Origin: Billgrantia sulfidoxydans
GTDB taxonomy: Bacteria; Pseudomonadota; Gammaproteobacteria; Pseudomonadales; Halomonadaceae
NCBI RefSeq assembly: GCF_017868775.1
Contig: NZ_CP053381.1
Location: forward strand, 868,001 to 932,000
DNA: 64,000 nucleotides
Reading direction: 5' to 3'
The notes below the pieces were generated by a model. It searched no databases and was not told where the DNA came from. It worked only from the letters and a program-made list of their open reading frames with translations. This document shows positions 8,400 through 16,945 of this stretch, piece after piece (the first letter of the stretch is position 1; every line of letters starts with the position of its first letter). The translations under genes and the position numbers were made by a program.

Positions 8400-9505
8400 C
8401 CCTGCGTGAGGTCTTCAAGGGCTGGGTCGAGCACTATTTCTCCGACGAGGAAGCCGTCATCCTGCTGGTGCTGCTGGTGCTGGGCTTCGCCGCGGTGATC
8501 CTGTTCGGCCGCATGCTGGCGCCTTTCCTCACCGCCCTGGTGATTGCCTTTCTGCTGCAGGGCGGGGTCACGGCCCTGACCCGGCGCGGCGTGCCTCACC
8601 TGCTGGCCGTGATGGTGATCTTCCTCGCCTTCATTGGCGTGCTGCTGGCGCTGGCCTTCATCCTGATGCCGTTGATATGGAACCAGCTGGTGAGCCTGGT
8701 TCAGGAGACGCCACGCATCGTCGCCAGCGGCCAGCGCTGGCTGGACGACCTGCAGGCGCGCTACCCCAACTTCGTCACGCCGGACCAGGTGCAGGAGTGG
8801 ATCGCCGTGGCCGGACGTGAACTGACCCAGTTCGGCCAGCGTGCGCTGACGCTCTCGCTGGCGTCGCTGGGCAACATGCTGGCGCTGATCATCTACCTGG
8901 TGCTGGTGCCGATCCTGGTCTTCTTCCTGCTCAAGGATCGCGAACAGCTGGTCGCGTTCACGCTGTCGTTGTTGCCCCAGCAGCGTTCCCTGATGACGCG
9001 CATCTGGCAGGAGATGGATGCCCAGATCGCCAACTACGTACGCGGCAAGTTCATCGAGATCATCATCGTCGGCACCGTCGCGTTCTTCACCTTCGCCTTC
9101 TTTGGCCTGCCCTATTCGGCGCTGCTGGCGGTGTTGGTGGGCTGTTCGGTGCTGGTGCCCTACATCGGGGCCGCCGTGGCGACCCTGCCGGTGGCCGCCG
9201 TGGCGGGCTTTCATTTCGGCATGAGCGATCAGTTCCTCTACGTGCTCGTCGCCTACGGCGTGATCCAGGCGCTGGACGGCAACGTGCTGGTGCCGATCCT
9301 GTTCTCCGAGGCGGTCAACCTGCATCCGGTGTCGATCATCCTGGCGGTACTGTTCTTCGGCGGGGTCTGGGGCTTCTGGGGGGTCTTCTTCGCCATCCCG
9401 CTGGCAACGCTGCTCAAGGCGTTGGTCTACGCCTGGCCAAGGGGCATCCGGCAGTACCATGACTCACGCCATCCCGCCGAGCTGGAACGGCAGGTCGAGG
9501 AGTGA
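8396..9505 (+). CDS. AI-2E/PerM-family inner-membrane transporter
   Basis: This is a 369-residue polytopic membrane protein of the AI-2E transporter (formerly UPF0118) family. It has paired N-terminal helices (ILLVLLVLGFAAVILFG), a long amphipathic segment (about 100-150), and C-terminal helices with the family-typical GCSVLVPYIGAAVATLP and ALDGNVLVPILFSEAVNLHP. It starts in a four-base overlap with the tusA-like stop, and the pair is common in gammaproteobacteria close to bepA and bcp. Members of this family include exporters of several substrates and Na+/H+ antiporters, so the substrate here is not known. Confidence 0.82.
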   Translation: MTLREVFKGWVEHYFSDEEAVILLVLLVLGFAAVILFGRMLAPFLTALVIAFLLQGGVTALTRRGVPHLLAVMVIFLAFIGVLLALAFILMPLIWNQLVSLVQETPRIVASGQRWLDDLQARYPNFVTPDQVQEWIAVAGRELTQFGQRALTLSLASLGNMLALIIYLVLVPILVFFLLKDREQLVAFTLSLLPQQRSLMTRIWQEMDAQIANYVRGKFIEIIIVGTVAFFTFAFFGLPYSALLAVLVGCSVLVPYIGAAVATLPVAAVAGFHFGMSDQFLYVLVAYGVIQALDGNVLVPILFSEAVNLHPVSIILAVLFFGGVWGFWGVFFAIPLATLLKALVYAWPRGIRQYHDSRHPAELERQVEE

Positions 9506-9512
9506 GGGAATC

Positions 9513-9532
9513 GCCCGGCGGGTGTGCCGGGC
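9513..9532. terminator. Short hairpin between the perM-like gene and bcp
   Basis: Seven GC pairs (GCCCGGC at 9513-9519 with GCCGGGC at 9526-9532) enclose a 6-nt loop in the 48-bp gap between the convergent genes. There is no T-run on either strand, so terminator function is only suggested by position. Confidence 0.4.
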
Positions 9533-9553
9533 AGTGCGTGGCTCCGTTGGGGC

Positions 9554-10030
9554 TCAGCGGCCGGCGTGCAGCGCCTGGGCGGCTTCGAGCACCTCCTGGG
9601 CGTGCCCCTTGACCTTGACGCCACGCCACTCTCGGGCAAGCTTGCCCTCGGCGTCGATCAGGAAGGTGCTGCGCTCGATGCCGAGATGCTCCTTGCCGTA
9701 CAACTTCTTCAGCTTGATGACGTCGAACAGCCGGCAGACTTCTTCCTCCTTGTCGGAGATCAGCTCGAAGTTGAAGGCCTGCTTGGCCTTGAAGTTCTCC
9801 TGGGCACGCAGGCCGTCGCGGGAGACGCCGAGGATGACCGTGTTGGCCGCGTCGAAGGCGGCCTTGCGGTCGCGGAAATCGCCACCTTCGGTGGTGCAGC
9901 CGGGGGTGCTGGCCTTGGGGTAGAAGTAGACCACCACCTGGCGGCCCTTGAGGTCGGCGAGCGAGACAGTGGTATCGCCGGTGGCGGTGGCGCTGAAGTC
10001 GGGTACCGGTTGGCCGATGGCAAGGGTCAT
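9554..10030 (-). CDS. bcp: Thioredoxin-dependent thiol peroxidase, BCP/PrxQ family
   Basis: BCP reduces hydrogen and organic peroxides in the cytoplasm. The 158-residue protein has the thioredoxin-like peroxiredoxin core and peroxidatic Cys45 in STPGCTTEG. The resolving cysteine that many BCPs, including that of E. coli, carry five residues later is absent here (Gly in GGDF). The only other cysteine is in EEEVCRLFDV near residue 98, so resolution may use that residue or an external thiol. The gene is divergent from dapA, as is usual in the bcp-dapA-bamC-purC neighbourhood of gammaproteobacteria. Confidence 0.9.
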   Translation of the reverse strand: MTLAIGQPVPDFSATATGDTTVSLADLKGRQVVVYFYPKASTPGCTTEGGDFRDRKAAFDAANTVILGVSRDGLRAQENFKAKQAFNFELISDKEEEVCRLFDVIKLKKLYGKEHLGIERSTFLIDAEGKLAREWRGVKVKGHAQEVLEAAQALHAGR

Positions 10031-10226
10031 GCGAGGCTCCTTGGCTGGGTCGAAGGCGTATCATTACACGCAGGCCGGGGCGCGCTGTCAAAGCGGGCAG
10101 CAAGAGCGTGTCGGCCGTGCTGTACAGGCTTGTGCGGCCTGAGTACCATTTACCCTTTGCTCGCGGCCCTGTCGAGGTATGACGCCCGAGCGCGGCATGA
10201 GCGGATATGGCGTAGAGGACAAGAGG

Positions 10227-11111
10227 ATGATCACTGGCAGTATCGTCGCCCTGGCGACGCCGATGAAGGCCAATGGCGATATCGACTGGGAGGCGTTGCG
10301 CCGCTTGGTGAACTTCCACCTGGAGAACGGCACCGACGGCATCGTGGCCGCCGGCACCACCGGCGAGCCGACCACCATGTCCTTCGCCGAGCACTTCGAC
10401 GTGATTCGCGCGGTGGTGGAGGAGGTCGACGGGCGCATTCCGGTGATCGCCGGCACCGGGGCCAATGCCACCTCGGAGGCCGTGGAGCTGGCGCGCTACG
10501 CCAGCGAAGTGGGCGCCGACTACTGCCTGTCGGTATGCCCCTACTACAACAAGCCCACCCAGGAAGGGCTCTACCGCCACTTCAAGGCGGTAGCCGAGGG
10601 CAGCCGCCTGCCGGTGATCCTCTACAACGTGCCCGGCCGCACCTGCTCCGATCTCTACAACGAGACCGTGCTGCGCCTTGCCGAGGTCGACAACATCGTC
10701 GGGCTCAAGGATGCCACCGGCAACCTGGAGCGCGCCGAGGACCTCATCGCTCGGCTCGAGGGCAGCGGCTTCATGCTCTACTCCGGTGACGACGGCACCG
10801 CCTGCGAGTTCATGCTGATGGGCGGCAACGGCGACATCTCGGTCACCGCCAACGTGGCGCCCAAGGCCATGCACGAACTATGTGTCGCCGCGGTTGCCGG
10901 TGACGCCGACCGCGCGCACCAGATCAATACCCGGCTGATGCCGCTGCATACCAACCTGGGCATCGAATCCAACCCGATTCCGGTCAAGTGGGCGCTGCAC
11001 CGCATGGGCATGATCGAGCAGGGAATTCGCCTGCCGCTCACCTGGCTGTCCAGCAAGTACCATGCGACGGTGGACGAGGCCCTGCAACTGGCCGGCGTAA
11101 TCGACGATTGA
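10227..11111 (+). CDS. dapA: 4-hydroxy-tetrahydrodipicolinate synthase DapA
   Basis: DapA condenses pyruvate with aspartate semialdehyde, the committed step of lysine and diaminopimelate synthesis. The 294-residue protein keeps all active-site residues at their E. coli positions: Thr44-Thr45 in GTTGEP, Tyr107 in CPYYNKP, Tyr133 and Arg138 in LYNVPGRT, and Schiff-base Lys161 in GLKDATGN. I start at ATG 10227 ([13 protein letters not shown]), preceded by GAGGAC; the longer frame from 10179 adds 16 residues not seen in the family. It is the first gene of a dapA-bamC-MBL-purC cluster. Confidence 0.96.
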   Translation: MITGSIVALATPMKANGDIDWEALRRLVNFHLENGTDGIVAAGTTGEPTTMSFAEHFDVIRAVVEEVDGRIPVIAGTGANATSEAVELARYASEVGADYCLSVCPYYNKPTQEGLYRHFKAVAEGSRLPVILYNVPGRTCSDLYNETVLRLAEVDNIVGLKDATGNLERAEDLIARLEGSGFMLYSGDDGTACEFMLMGGNGDISVTANVAPKAMHELCVAAVAGDADRAHQINTRLMPLHTNLGIESNPIPVKWALHRMGMIEQGIRLPLTWLSSKYHATVDEALQLAGVIDD

Positions 11112-11163
11112 GGCGGCGTGGAATGTTCCCGCCGCCCCGATACTCTGACTGCAAGGTGAATGC

Positions 11164-12135
11164 ATGAACTCTGCGCTGAAATGGATGCCGCTGGTGGCTC
11201 TCGCCGCCCTGGCCACTGCTGGCTGCGCCCGCGAAGGCTTCTATGACGATCGCAACATCGATTACGTGAAGGCCCAGCGCAGCGCCCCCCTGGTGCTGCC
11301 GCAAGGGCGCAACGAGCAGCGCTATCGCGATGCCATGCCGGTGCCGGAGGCGCAGGGCCGCCTGCACACCGACGGCGAGCGTTTCCGCGCGCCGAGCCCG
11401 GAGCGCCTGCCGGCGAGCCGCGAAGTGGAGCGCGACTTCGTCGAGCGGCGCGAGGTCGGCAGCGACCGCTGGCTGGTGGTCGGCGCCGACCCGGGCATGG
11501 TGTGGCCGCAACTGCAGGATTTCGCCCGGGCTCGCGGCCTGCAGGTGCAGGCCAGCGACGATGCCCGCGGCGTGCTGGAGACCGCCCAGGGCAGGCTGAG
11601 CGTGCGCCAGGGACTGCGCGCCGGCGACAGTGAGGTGCGCTGCGACCAGAATGGGCGTCCGGTGGCGGCCTGTCTCGATGCGCTGGAGCAGCACTTCAGC
11701 GCGCGCAGCGAGAGCGCCAGCGCCGCCTCATTGGCGGGGCAGCAGATCTCCCGCGAGGACCGCCTGCGCTTCGAGCAGCTTGCCAGCGGTGAATGGGTCG
11801 TGCGCATTCCGCTCGACATCGACCGCGTCTGGGCCGAGCTGAACCATCAGCTCGAGGCCGACTTCAGCGTGGAGAACCGGCGCGAACTGCTCGAGCAGAA
11901 CCCCGAGCAGCACGACTTCCTGGTCAGCTACATGACCGCCTCCGAGCGTGGCCGTGGCATGCTGCAGATCATCCTCAGCCCCGACGTGCGCCAGATGCCC
12001 CAGGAGATCCGCCTGGTGCTCGAGTCCGACGGCCCCGAGCGCACCACGCTGCGTGCCGTCAACGAGAGCGAGCGGCGCTTCACCGAAGGAGACGCCCGCG
12101 AGCTGCTCGAGCGGGTGTCGAGCCTGCTGCGCTGA
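11164..12135 (+). CDS. bamC: BamC outer-membrane assembly lipoprotein
   Basis: BamC is an accessory lipoprotein of the beta-barrel assembly complex. The 323-residue precursor has a lipoprotein signal with lipobox ATAGC, making Cys21 the acylated residue. An unstructured N-terminal region (about 22-75, including APLVLPQGRNEQRY) is followed by two helix-grip domains, about 90-190 and 215-320. Identification rests on the lipobox, the APLxLP region and the conserved dapA-bamC-purC gene order. Its stop overlaps the start of the MBL gene (TGATG). Confidence 0.85.
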   Translation: MNSALKWMPLVALAALATAGCAREGFYDDRNIDYVKAQRSAPLVLPQGRNEQRYRDAMPVPEAQGRLHTDGERFRAPSPERLPASREVERDFVERREVGSDRWLVVGADPGMVWPQLQDFARARGLQVQASDDARGVLETAQGRLSVRQGLRAGDSEVRCDQNGRPVAACLDALEQHFSARSESASAASLAGQQISREDRLRFEQLASGEWVVRIPLDIDRVWAELNHQLEADFSVENRRELLEQNPEQHDFLVSYMTASERGRGMLQIILSPDVRQMPQEIRLVLESDGPERTTLRAVNESERRFTEGDARELLERVSSLLR

Positions 12136-12941
12136 TGCCGCTGGGGCCGGCCATCCAGCCACTGCCGGACGCGGGCAAGCTTCGCTTCGCCTCGCTCGGC
12201 AGCGGCAGCAAGGGCAACGCCACCCTGGTCAGCGACGGCGAGACCACGGTGCTGGTCGATTGCGGCTTCGGCCTGCGCGAGACCGAGCGGCGGCTGGCGC
12301 GTCTCGGCCTGCACCCGCGCCAGCTCGACGCCGTGCTGGTCACCCACGAGCACGGCGATCACCTGAGCGGCGTGGGCCCCCTGGCGCGGCGCCACGCGGT
12401 GCCGGTCTATCTCACGCCGGGCACCTGGCTCTCCGGGCGCCTGGGCGAGGTCCCCCAACGCCATTGGATCACGCCGCAGTCGCGCTTCGCGGTGAAGAGC
12501 CTCACGATCGATCCATTCACGGTCCCCCACGACGCCCGCGAGCCGGTCCAGTTCCGCTTCGAATCCCGCGGCTGTCGGTTGGGGGTGCTGACCGACCTTG
12601 GCCACCCCACCGACCACGTCGTCGAGGCGTTTCACGGCTGCGATGCGCTGATCCTCGAGTGCAACCATGATCGCCACATGCTCGAGGTCGGGCCCTACCC
12701 GCCACGGCTAAAGCGCCGGGTGGGCGGCAACTGGGGGCACCTTGCCAACGTTCAGGCGGCAGCGCTGCTCCAGCGCCTGGGCCTCGACCGGCTGCAACGC
12801 ATCGTCTGCTCCCATCTTTCGGAACACAACAACCGCCCCGAGCTCGCCCTCGAGGCATTGGCGCCGCTGCTCGACGGGGACGCCTCGCGCCTGACCATCG
12901 CCGCCCAGGACAGCGGGCTGCAGTGGCAGGCGATCGTCTGA
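12135..12941 (+). CDS. MBL-fold metallohydrolase (YycJ/VicX-like)
   Basis: This 268-residue metallo-beta-lactamase-fold protein has the zinc motif THEHGDH (His71, His73, Asp75, His76). Its GSGSKGN segment (22-28) near the N-terminus is characteristic of the YycJ/VicX/WalJ group. Further ligands are expected in LILECNHD and CSHLSEHN. The start ATG (12135) overlaps the bamC stop, and purC follows after 45 bases. Pseudomonas has the same order. The group is proposed to be nuclease-like in other bacteria; the substrate here is unknown. Confidence 0.82.
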   Translation: MPLGPAIQPLPDAGKLRFASLGSGSKGNATLVSDGETTVLVDCGFGLRETERRLARLGLHPRQLDAVLVTHEHGDHLSGVGPLARRHAVPVYLTPGTWLSGRLGEVPQRHWITPQSRFAVKSLTIDPFTVPHDAREPVQFRFESRGCRLGVLTDLGHPTDHVVEAFHGCDALILECNHDRHMLEVGPYPPRLKRRVGGNWGHLANVQAAALLQRLGLDRLQRIVCSHLSEHNNRPELALEALAPLLDGDASRLTIAAQDSGLQWQAIV

Positions 12942-12986
12942 ATTGCCATCCTCAGGTCATGCCTTCACCCCTCTCTGGAGACTCCC

Positions 12987-13700
12987 ATGGAAAAGCGCCA
13001 AGAACTCTACGCCGGCAAGGCCAAGTCGGTCTACGCCACCGATGACCCCGATCTGCTCGTCCTGCATTTTCGTGACGACACCAGCGCCTTCGACGGCGAG
13101 CGCATGGAGTCGCTGGCGCGCAAGGGCATGGTCAACAACTGCTTCAACGCCTTCATCATGGAAAAGCTGACGGCGGCGGGCATTCCCACCCACTTCGAGC
13201 GGCGCCTCTCGGACACCGAGAGCCTGGTCAAGAAGCTCGAGATGATTCCGGTGGAGTGCGTGGTGCGCAACATCGCCGCCGGGGGGCTGGTCAAGCGCCT
13301 GGGCGTGGAGGAAGGGCGCGAACTCTCGCCGCCCACCTTCGAGCTGTTCCTCAAGAACGACGCGCTGCACGACCCGATGATCAACGAGTCGCTGGCCGAG
13401 ACCTTCGGCTGGGCCACGCCGGAACAGCTCGCCGAGATGAAGGCGCTGACCTTCCGCGTCAACGAGGTGCTCAAACAGTTGTTTGCAGACGGTGACCTGC
13501 TGCTGGTGGACTACAAGCTGGAGTTCGGCCTGTTCAAGGGGCGGATCGTGCTGGGCGATGAGTTCTCGCCGGACGGCTGCCGCCTGTGGGACGCCAAGAC
13601 CCGCGACAAGATGGACAAGGACCGCTTCCGCCAAGGGCTCGGCGGTGTGATCGAGGCCTACGAGGAAGTAGGCCGGCGCATCGGGGTAGAGTTCGCCTGA
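12987..13700 (+). CDS. purC: SAICAR synthetase PurC
   Basis: PurC joins CAIR with aspartate in step 8 of purine synthesis. The 237-residue protein matches the short bacterial form in length, with the ATP-grasp-like N-terminus [14 protein letters not shown], the signature [18 protein letters not shown], and LVDYKLEFG followed by [13 protein letters not shown] ribosome-binding GGAGA lies before ATG 12987. The gene is probably transcribed with dapA-bamC-MBL. Confidence 0.96.
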   Translation: MEKRQELYAGKAKSVYATDDPDLLVLHFRDDTSAFDGERMESLARKGMVNNCFNAFIMEKLTAAGIPTHFERRLSDTESLVKKLEMIPVECVVRNIAAGGLVKRLGVEEGRELSPPTFELFLKNDALHDPMINESLAETFGWATPEQLAEMKALTFRVNEVLKQLFADGDLLLVDYKLEFGLFKGRIVLGDEFSPDGCRLWDAKTRDKMDKDRFRQGLGGVIEAYEEVGRRIGVEFA

Positions 13701-13730
13701 ACAGGCCGAGCGCTCCGGAATCGCTGCCCT

Positions 13731-13755
13731 CGACGCCCTCCTCGCGAGGGCGTCG
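13731..13755. terminator. Hairpin between purC and trmO
   Basis: Ten perfect base pairs (CGACGCCCTC at 13731-13740 with GAGGGCGTCG at 13746-13755) surround a 5-nt loop in the 61-bp gap of this convergent pair. There is no T-tract on either side. Confidence 0.5.
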
Positions 13756-13761
13756 CCGTGT

Positions 13762-14487
13762 TCAGGCCGGGACGATCTCCACCACCTCCAGCCGCGTGAC
13801 CTGTGCCTCCTCGAGGACCCGAAAGCGCACGTCGACATCGCGCAGGCGTACGCCATAGAGTCTCTCTTCCGCCCCTTGGCGATAGGCCGGGCGCGGATCC
13901 TGGGCCAGCACCTGGCGGATCAGTTCGCGCAGCGAGGCGGCGTCGTCGCGTGCGGCCAGCGCCGCCTCGGCCTCGGCGCTGAAGCGCACCTCCAACTGCG
14001 GTGGCGCCTCGGGGGCGTAGCCGGCGCGTGCCTCGGGCCGCGCCTCGACCCAGGGCAGGTAGGGCTTGATGTCGAGCACCGGGGTGCCGCTGACCAGGTC
14101 GCAGCCGCCCAGCACCAGGCGCACCCCCCGGCGGGTGTCGATCTCGAGGAGTTCCACCAAGGACAGCCCCAGGCGGTTGGGGCGGTGCGTGCTGCGGCTG
14201 GCGAACACCCCGACCCTGGCGTTGCCGCCGAGTCGCGGAGGGCGCACCAGCGGCGTCCAGCGCTCGGGGCTGTGGTGGAAGACGAAGGTCAGCCACAGGT
14301 GGCCGAAGGCGTCGAGACCGCGCACCGTCAGGGGGTCGTCGTAGGGAGGAAGAAGTATCAGCTCAGCGTGGGCAGCCGAGGCCAGCCCGGGCTGGCGCGG
14401 CACGCCGAACTTGTCGGGAAAGTCGCTCTCGATGCGGCCGATCGGGTGCATCGGATAGCTGGCGGCGGGGAGCGATGGGCTGGTCAT
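13762..14487 (-). CDS. trmO: TrmO, tRNA (N6-threonylcarbamoyladenosine37-N6)-methyltransferase
   Basis: TrmO (TsaA/YaeB) methylates t6A37 to m6t6A37 in a threonine tRNA. The 241-residue protein has the N-terminal beta-barrel domain with HPIGRIESDFPDKFGVPRQP and the conserved FASRSTHRPNRLGLS and DIKPYLPW motifs, followed by the small C-terminal domain (RPAYRQGAEERLYG). TsaB, part of the machinery that makes the t6A substrate, is encoded at 22696-23400. The gene converges on purC. Confidence 0.92.
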   Translation of the reverse strand: MTSPSLPAASYPMHPIGRIESDFPDKFGVPRQPGLASAAHAELILLPPYDDPLTVRGLDAFGHLWLTFVFHHSPERWTPLVRPPRLGGNARVGVFASRSTHRPNRLGLSLVELLEIDTRRGVRLVLGGCDLVSGTPVLDIKPYLPWVEARPEARAGYAPEAPPQLEVRFSAEAEAALAARDDAASLRELIRQVLAQDPRPAYRQGAEERLYGVRLRDVDVRFRVLEEAQVTRLEVVEIVPA

Positions 14488-14563
14488 GGGGTGGGATTAT
14501 GCCTGCCATTGGCCCCGGCGGCGAGCTTGTGTAACCTGCACGCCGAGTCAGATCACGCGAGGT

Positions 14564-15112
14564 ATGGCAGGGAAGATGGAAACGATGACGACGAACGATG
14601 CGCCGACGATGAGGAGCGGTTCGCCGCGGATCCTCTACCGGCAGGCCAAGGCACGTGATGCTGCCGATCAGGCCGAGGTCTTCCATCACGCCGTGATGCA
14701 GGGCGCGGCCGCACACTACAGCGTGGCGGAGCGTGAGGCGTGGGCCGCGACGATGCCGCGTGAGGGCAGCGTATGGGCCGCGCGACAAGCCCTCTACACC
14801 ACGCTGATGGCCACCTGCGACGGGCGCTGTGTCGGCTTCCTCGAGCTGGACCTTCCCAAGGGACATGTCCAGACCCTCTACGTCTGGCCGTCGCTGGCGC
14901 GACGCGGCATCGGCTCGACCCTGCTGGTACATGCCGAGCGCATGCTGCTCGAGCATGGCCATGGCCACGTCACCCTCGATGCCAGCCGCATGCTGGCCGA
15001 GAGCCTGCTGCGCCGCGGCTGGCAGGATCTCGGCGTCGAGTGGGTCACGCGGGGCGGAGTGCAGCTCGAGCGAAGGCGCCTGGAGAAGCGCCTCACGGCG
15101 ATCGAGACCTAG
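14564..15112 (+). CDS. GNAT-family N-acetyltransferase
   Basis: This is a GNAT-fold acetyltransferase of about 180 residues. The acetyl-CoA loop is visible as RRGIGSTLLVHAE, preceded by the beta strand GRCVGFLELD and followed by HVTLDASRMLAESLLRRGW. Similar PA4866/YhbS-type enzymes are common, but the substrate cannot be read from sequence. The start is uncertain: ATG at 14564, 14576 and 14585 are all possible, none with ideal ribosome-binding spacing. It is divergent from trmO and converges within 9 bases on nadC. Confidence 0.75.
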   Translation: MAGKMETMTTNDAPTMRSGSPRILYRQAKARDAADQAEVFHHAVMQGAAAHYSVAEREAWAATMPREGSVWAARQALYTTLMATCDGRCVGFLELDLPKGHVQTLYVWPSLARRGIGSTLLVHAERMLLEHGHGHVTLDASRMLAESLLRRGWQDLGVEWVTRGGVQLERRRLEKRLTAIET

Positions 15113-15121
15113 AAAAACGGA

Positions 15122-16012
<891 letters not shown>

Positions 16013-16053
16013 TCATTATAGGGAATCCAGCTCCAGGACGTCAGGGGAACGAG

Positions 16054-16623
16054 ATGAGAATCGAGGAAGGCTGGCTAGAGGGGGTCCGGCGCGTGCCGTC
16101 GCCCAACCAGGATGCGCGCCCGGAGGGCGAGGTCTCGGCGGTGGTGCTGCACTCGATCAGCCTGCCGCCCGGCCAATTCGGCGGCGAGCACATCGAGCGA
16201 CTGTTCACCAACACCCTGGATGCCTCGGCGCATCCCTTCTTCTCCGGCATCGCCCAGCTGCGGGTCTCGGCCCATCTGCTGATCCGGCGCGACGGCGAAT
16301 GCGTGCAGTTCGTGTCGTTCGACCGACGTGCCTGGCATGCCGGTCGTTCCTGTTGGATCGATGGGGGGCGGGCACGGCGGGCGCTGAACGACTTCACTGT
16401 CGGCATCGAACTGGAGGGTGACGAGATCCATGCCTATCGCGACGCCCAGTACCGCGCCCTGGCCGCGGTCACGAAGACTCTCAACGTCAACTATCCTGAC
16501 ATGAACTTCGCGCGTATCACCAGCCATGCGCGCGTGGCGCCGTTGCGCAAGAGCGATCCCGGCCCGGCCTTCGACTGGGCTTATTTCCGCCAGTGTCTCA
16601 AGGCGTTAAAAAACGGCGAATGA
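16054..16623 (+). CDS. ampD: AmpD, cytoplasmic 1,6-anhydro-N-acetylmuramyl-L-alanine amidase
   Basis: AmpD cleaves recycled anhydro-muropeptides in the cytoplasm and thereby keeps AmpR-type beta-lactamase induction low. The 189-residue zinc amidase has the presumed ligands in VVLHSISLPPG, in SHARVAPLRKSDPGPAFDW (His and Asp), and the FVSFDRRAWHAGRS region. It has no signal peptide, which separates it from the periplasmic AmpDh/AmiD enzymes. nadC is immediately divergent, a common gammaproteobacterial arrangement. Confidence 0.93.
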   Translation: MRIEEGWLEGVRRVPSPNQDARPEGEVSAVVLHSISLPPGQFGGEHIERLFTNTLDASAHPFFSGIAQLRVSAHLLIRRDGECVQFVSFDRRAWHAGRSCWIDGGRARRALNDFTVGIELEGDEIHAYRDAQYRALAAVTKTLNVNYPDMNFARITSHARVAPLRKSDPGPAFDWAYFRQCLKALKNGE

Positions 16624-16945
16624 GACGTGTGCCAGGGTAAGGGTGCAATCATACGGTAGTTTTATTACATTTCGTCCCGGCCCGGCCGTAGGCGTAAATG
16701 GTTGTCGTAACATCTTGTGTTGCAATGCAATGCTCAACTTATGGAAAAAAATTCCATTTCTCTGAGATTGGCAGGAAGGCCACTTTACGGTATGTTCTAC
16801 GCCATTCGTTGTATGCGCTTCTGTAAAATGACTACAACAGCCGCGTCGCGGCCTGACATTCCCCTGATCGTCAGTAGCATCGACCTGCCCTTCGTCCGCG
16901 CACGGGGGGCAACCTGACATCACATTGTCACTCGGAGAGACGTCT
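16624..16945 (+). promoter_or_regulatory. Leader and promoter region of aceE-aceF
   Basis: This AT-richer 322-bp gap holds no convincing gene. A good promoter candidate is TTGGCA (16768-16773) and TATGTT (16791-16796), spaced 17 bases, giving a leader of about 145 bases. Just upstream lies the inverted repeat ATGGAA-N5-TTCCAT (16741-16757), a possible operator. I did not find a match to the E. coli PdhR operator form AATTGGTNNNACCAATT. A GGAGAGA ribosome-binding site precedes ATG 16946. Confidence 0.5.

Noticed and set aside
14486..14563. Longer N-terminus of the GNAT protein
   Set aside because: The extra residues overlap the divergent trmO start region and do not resemble the GNAT fold.
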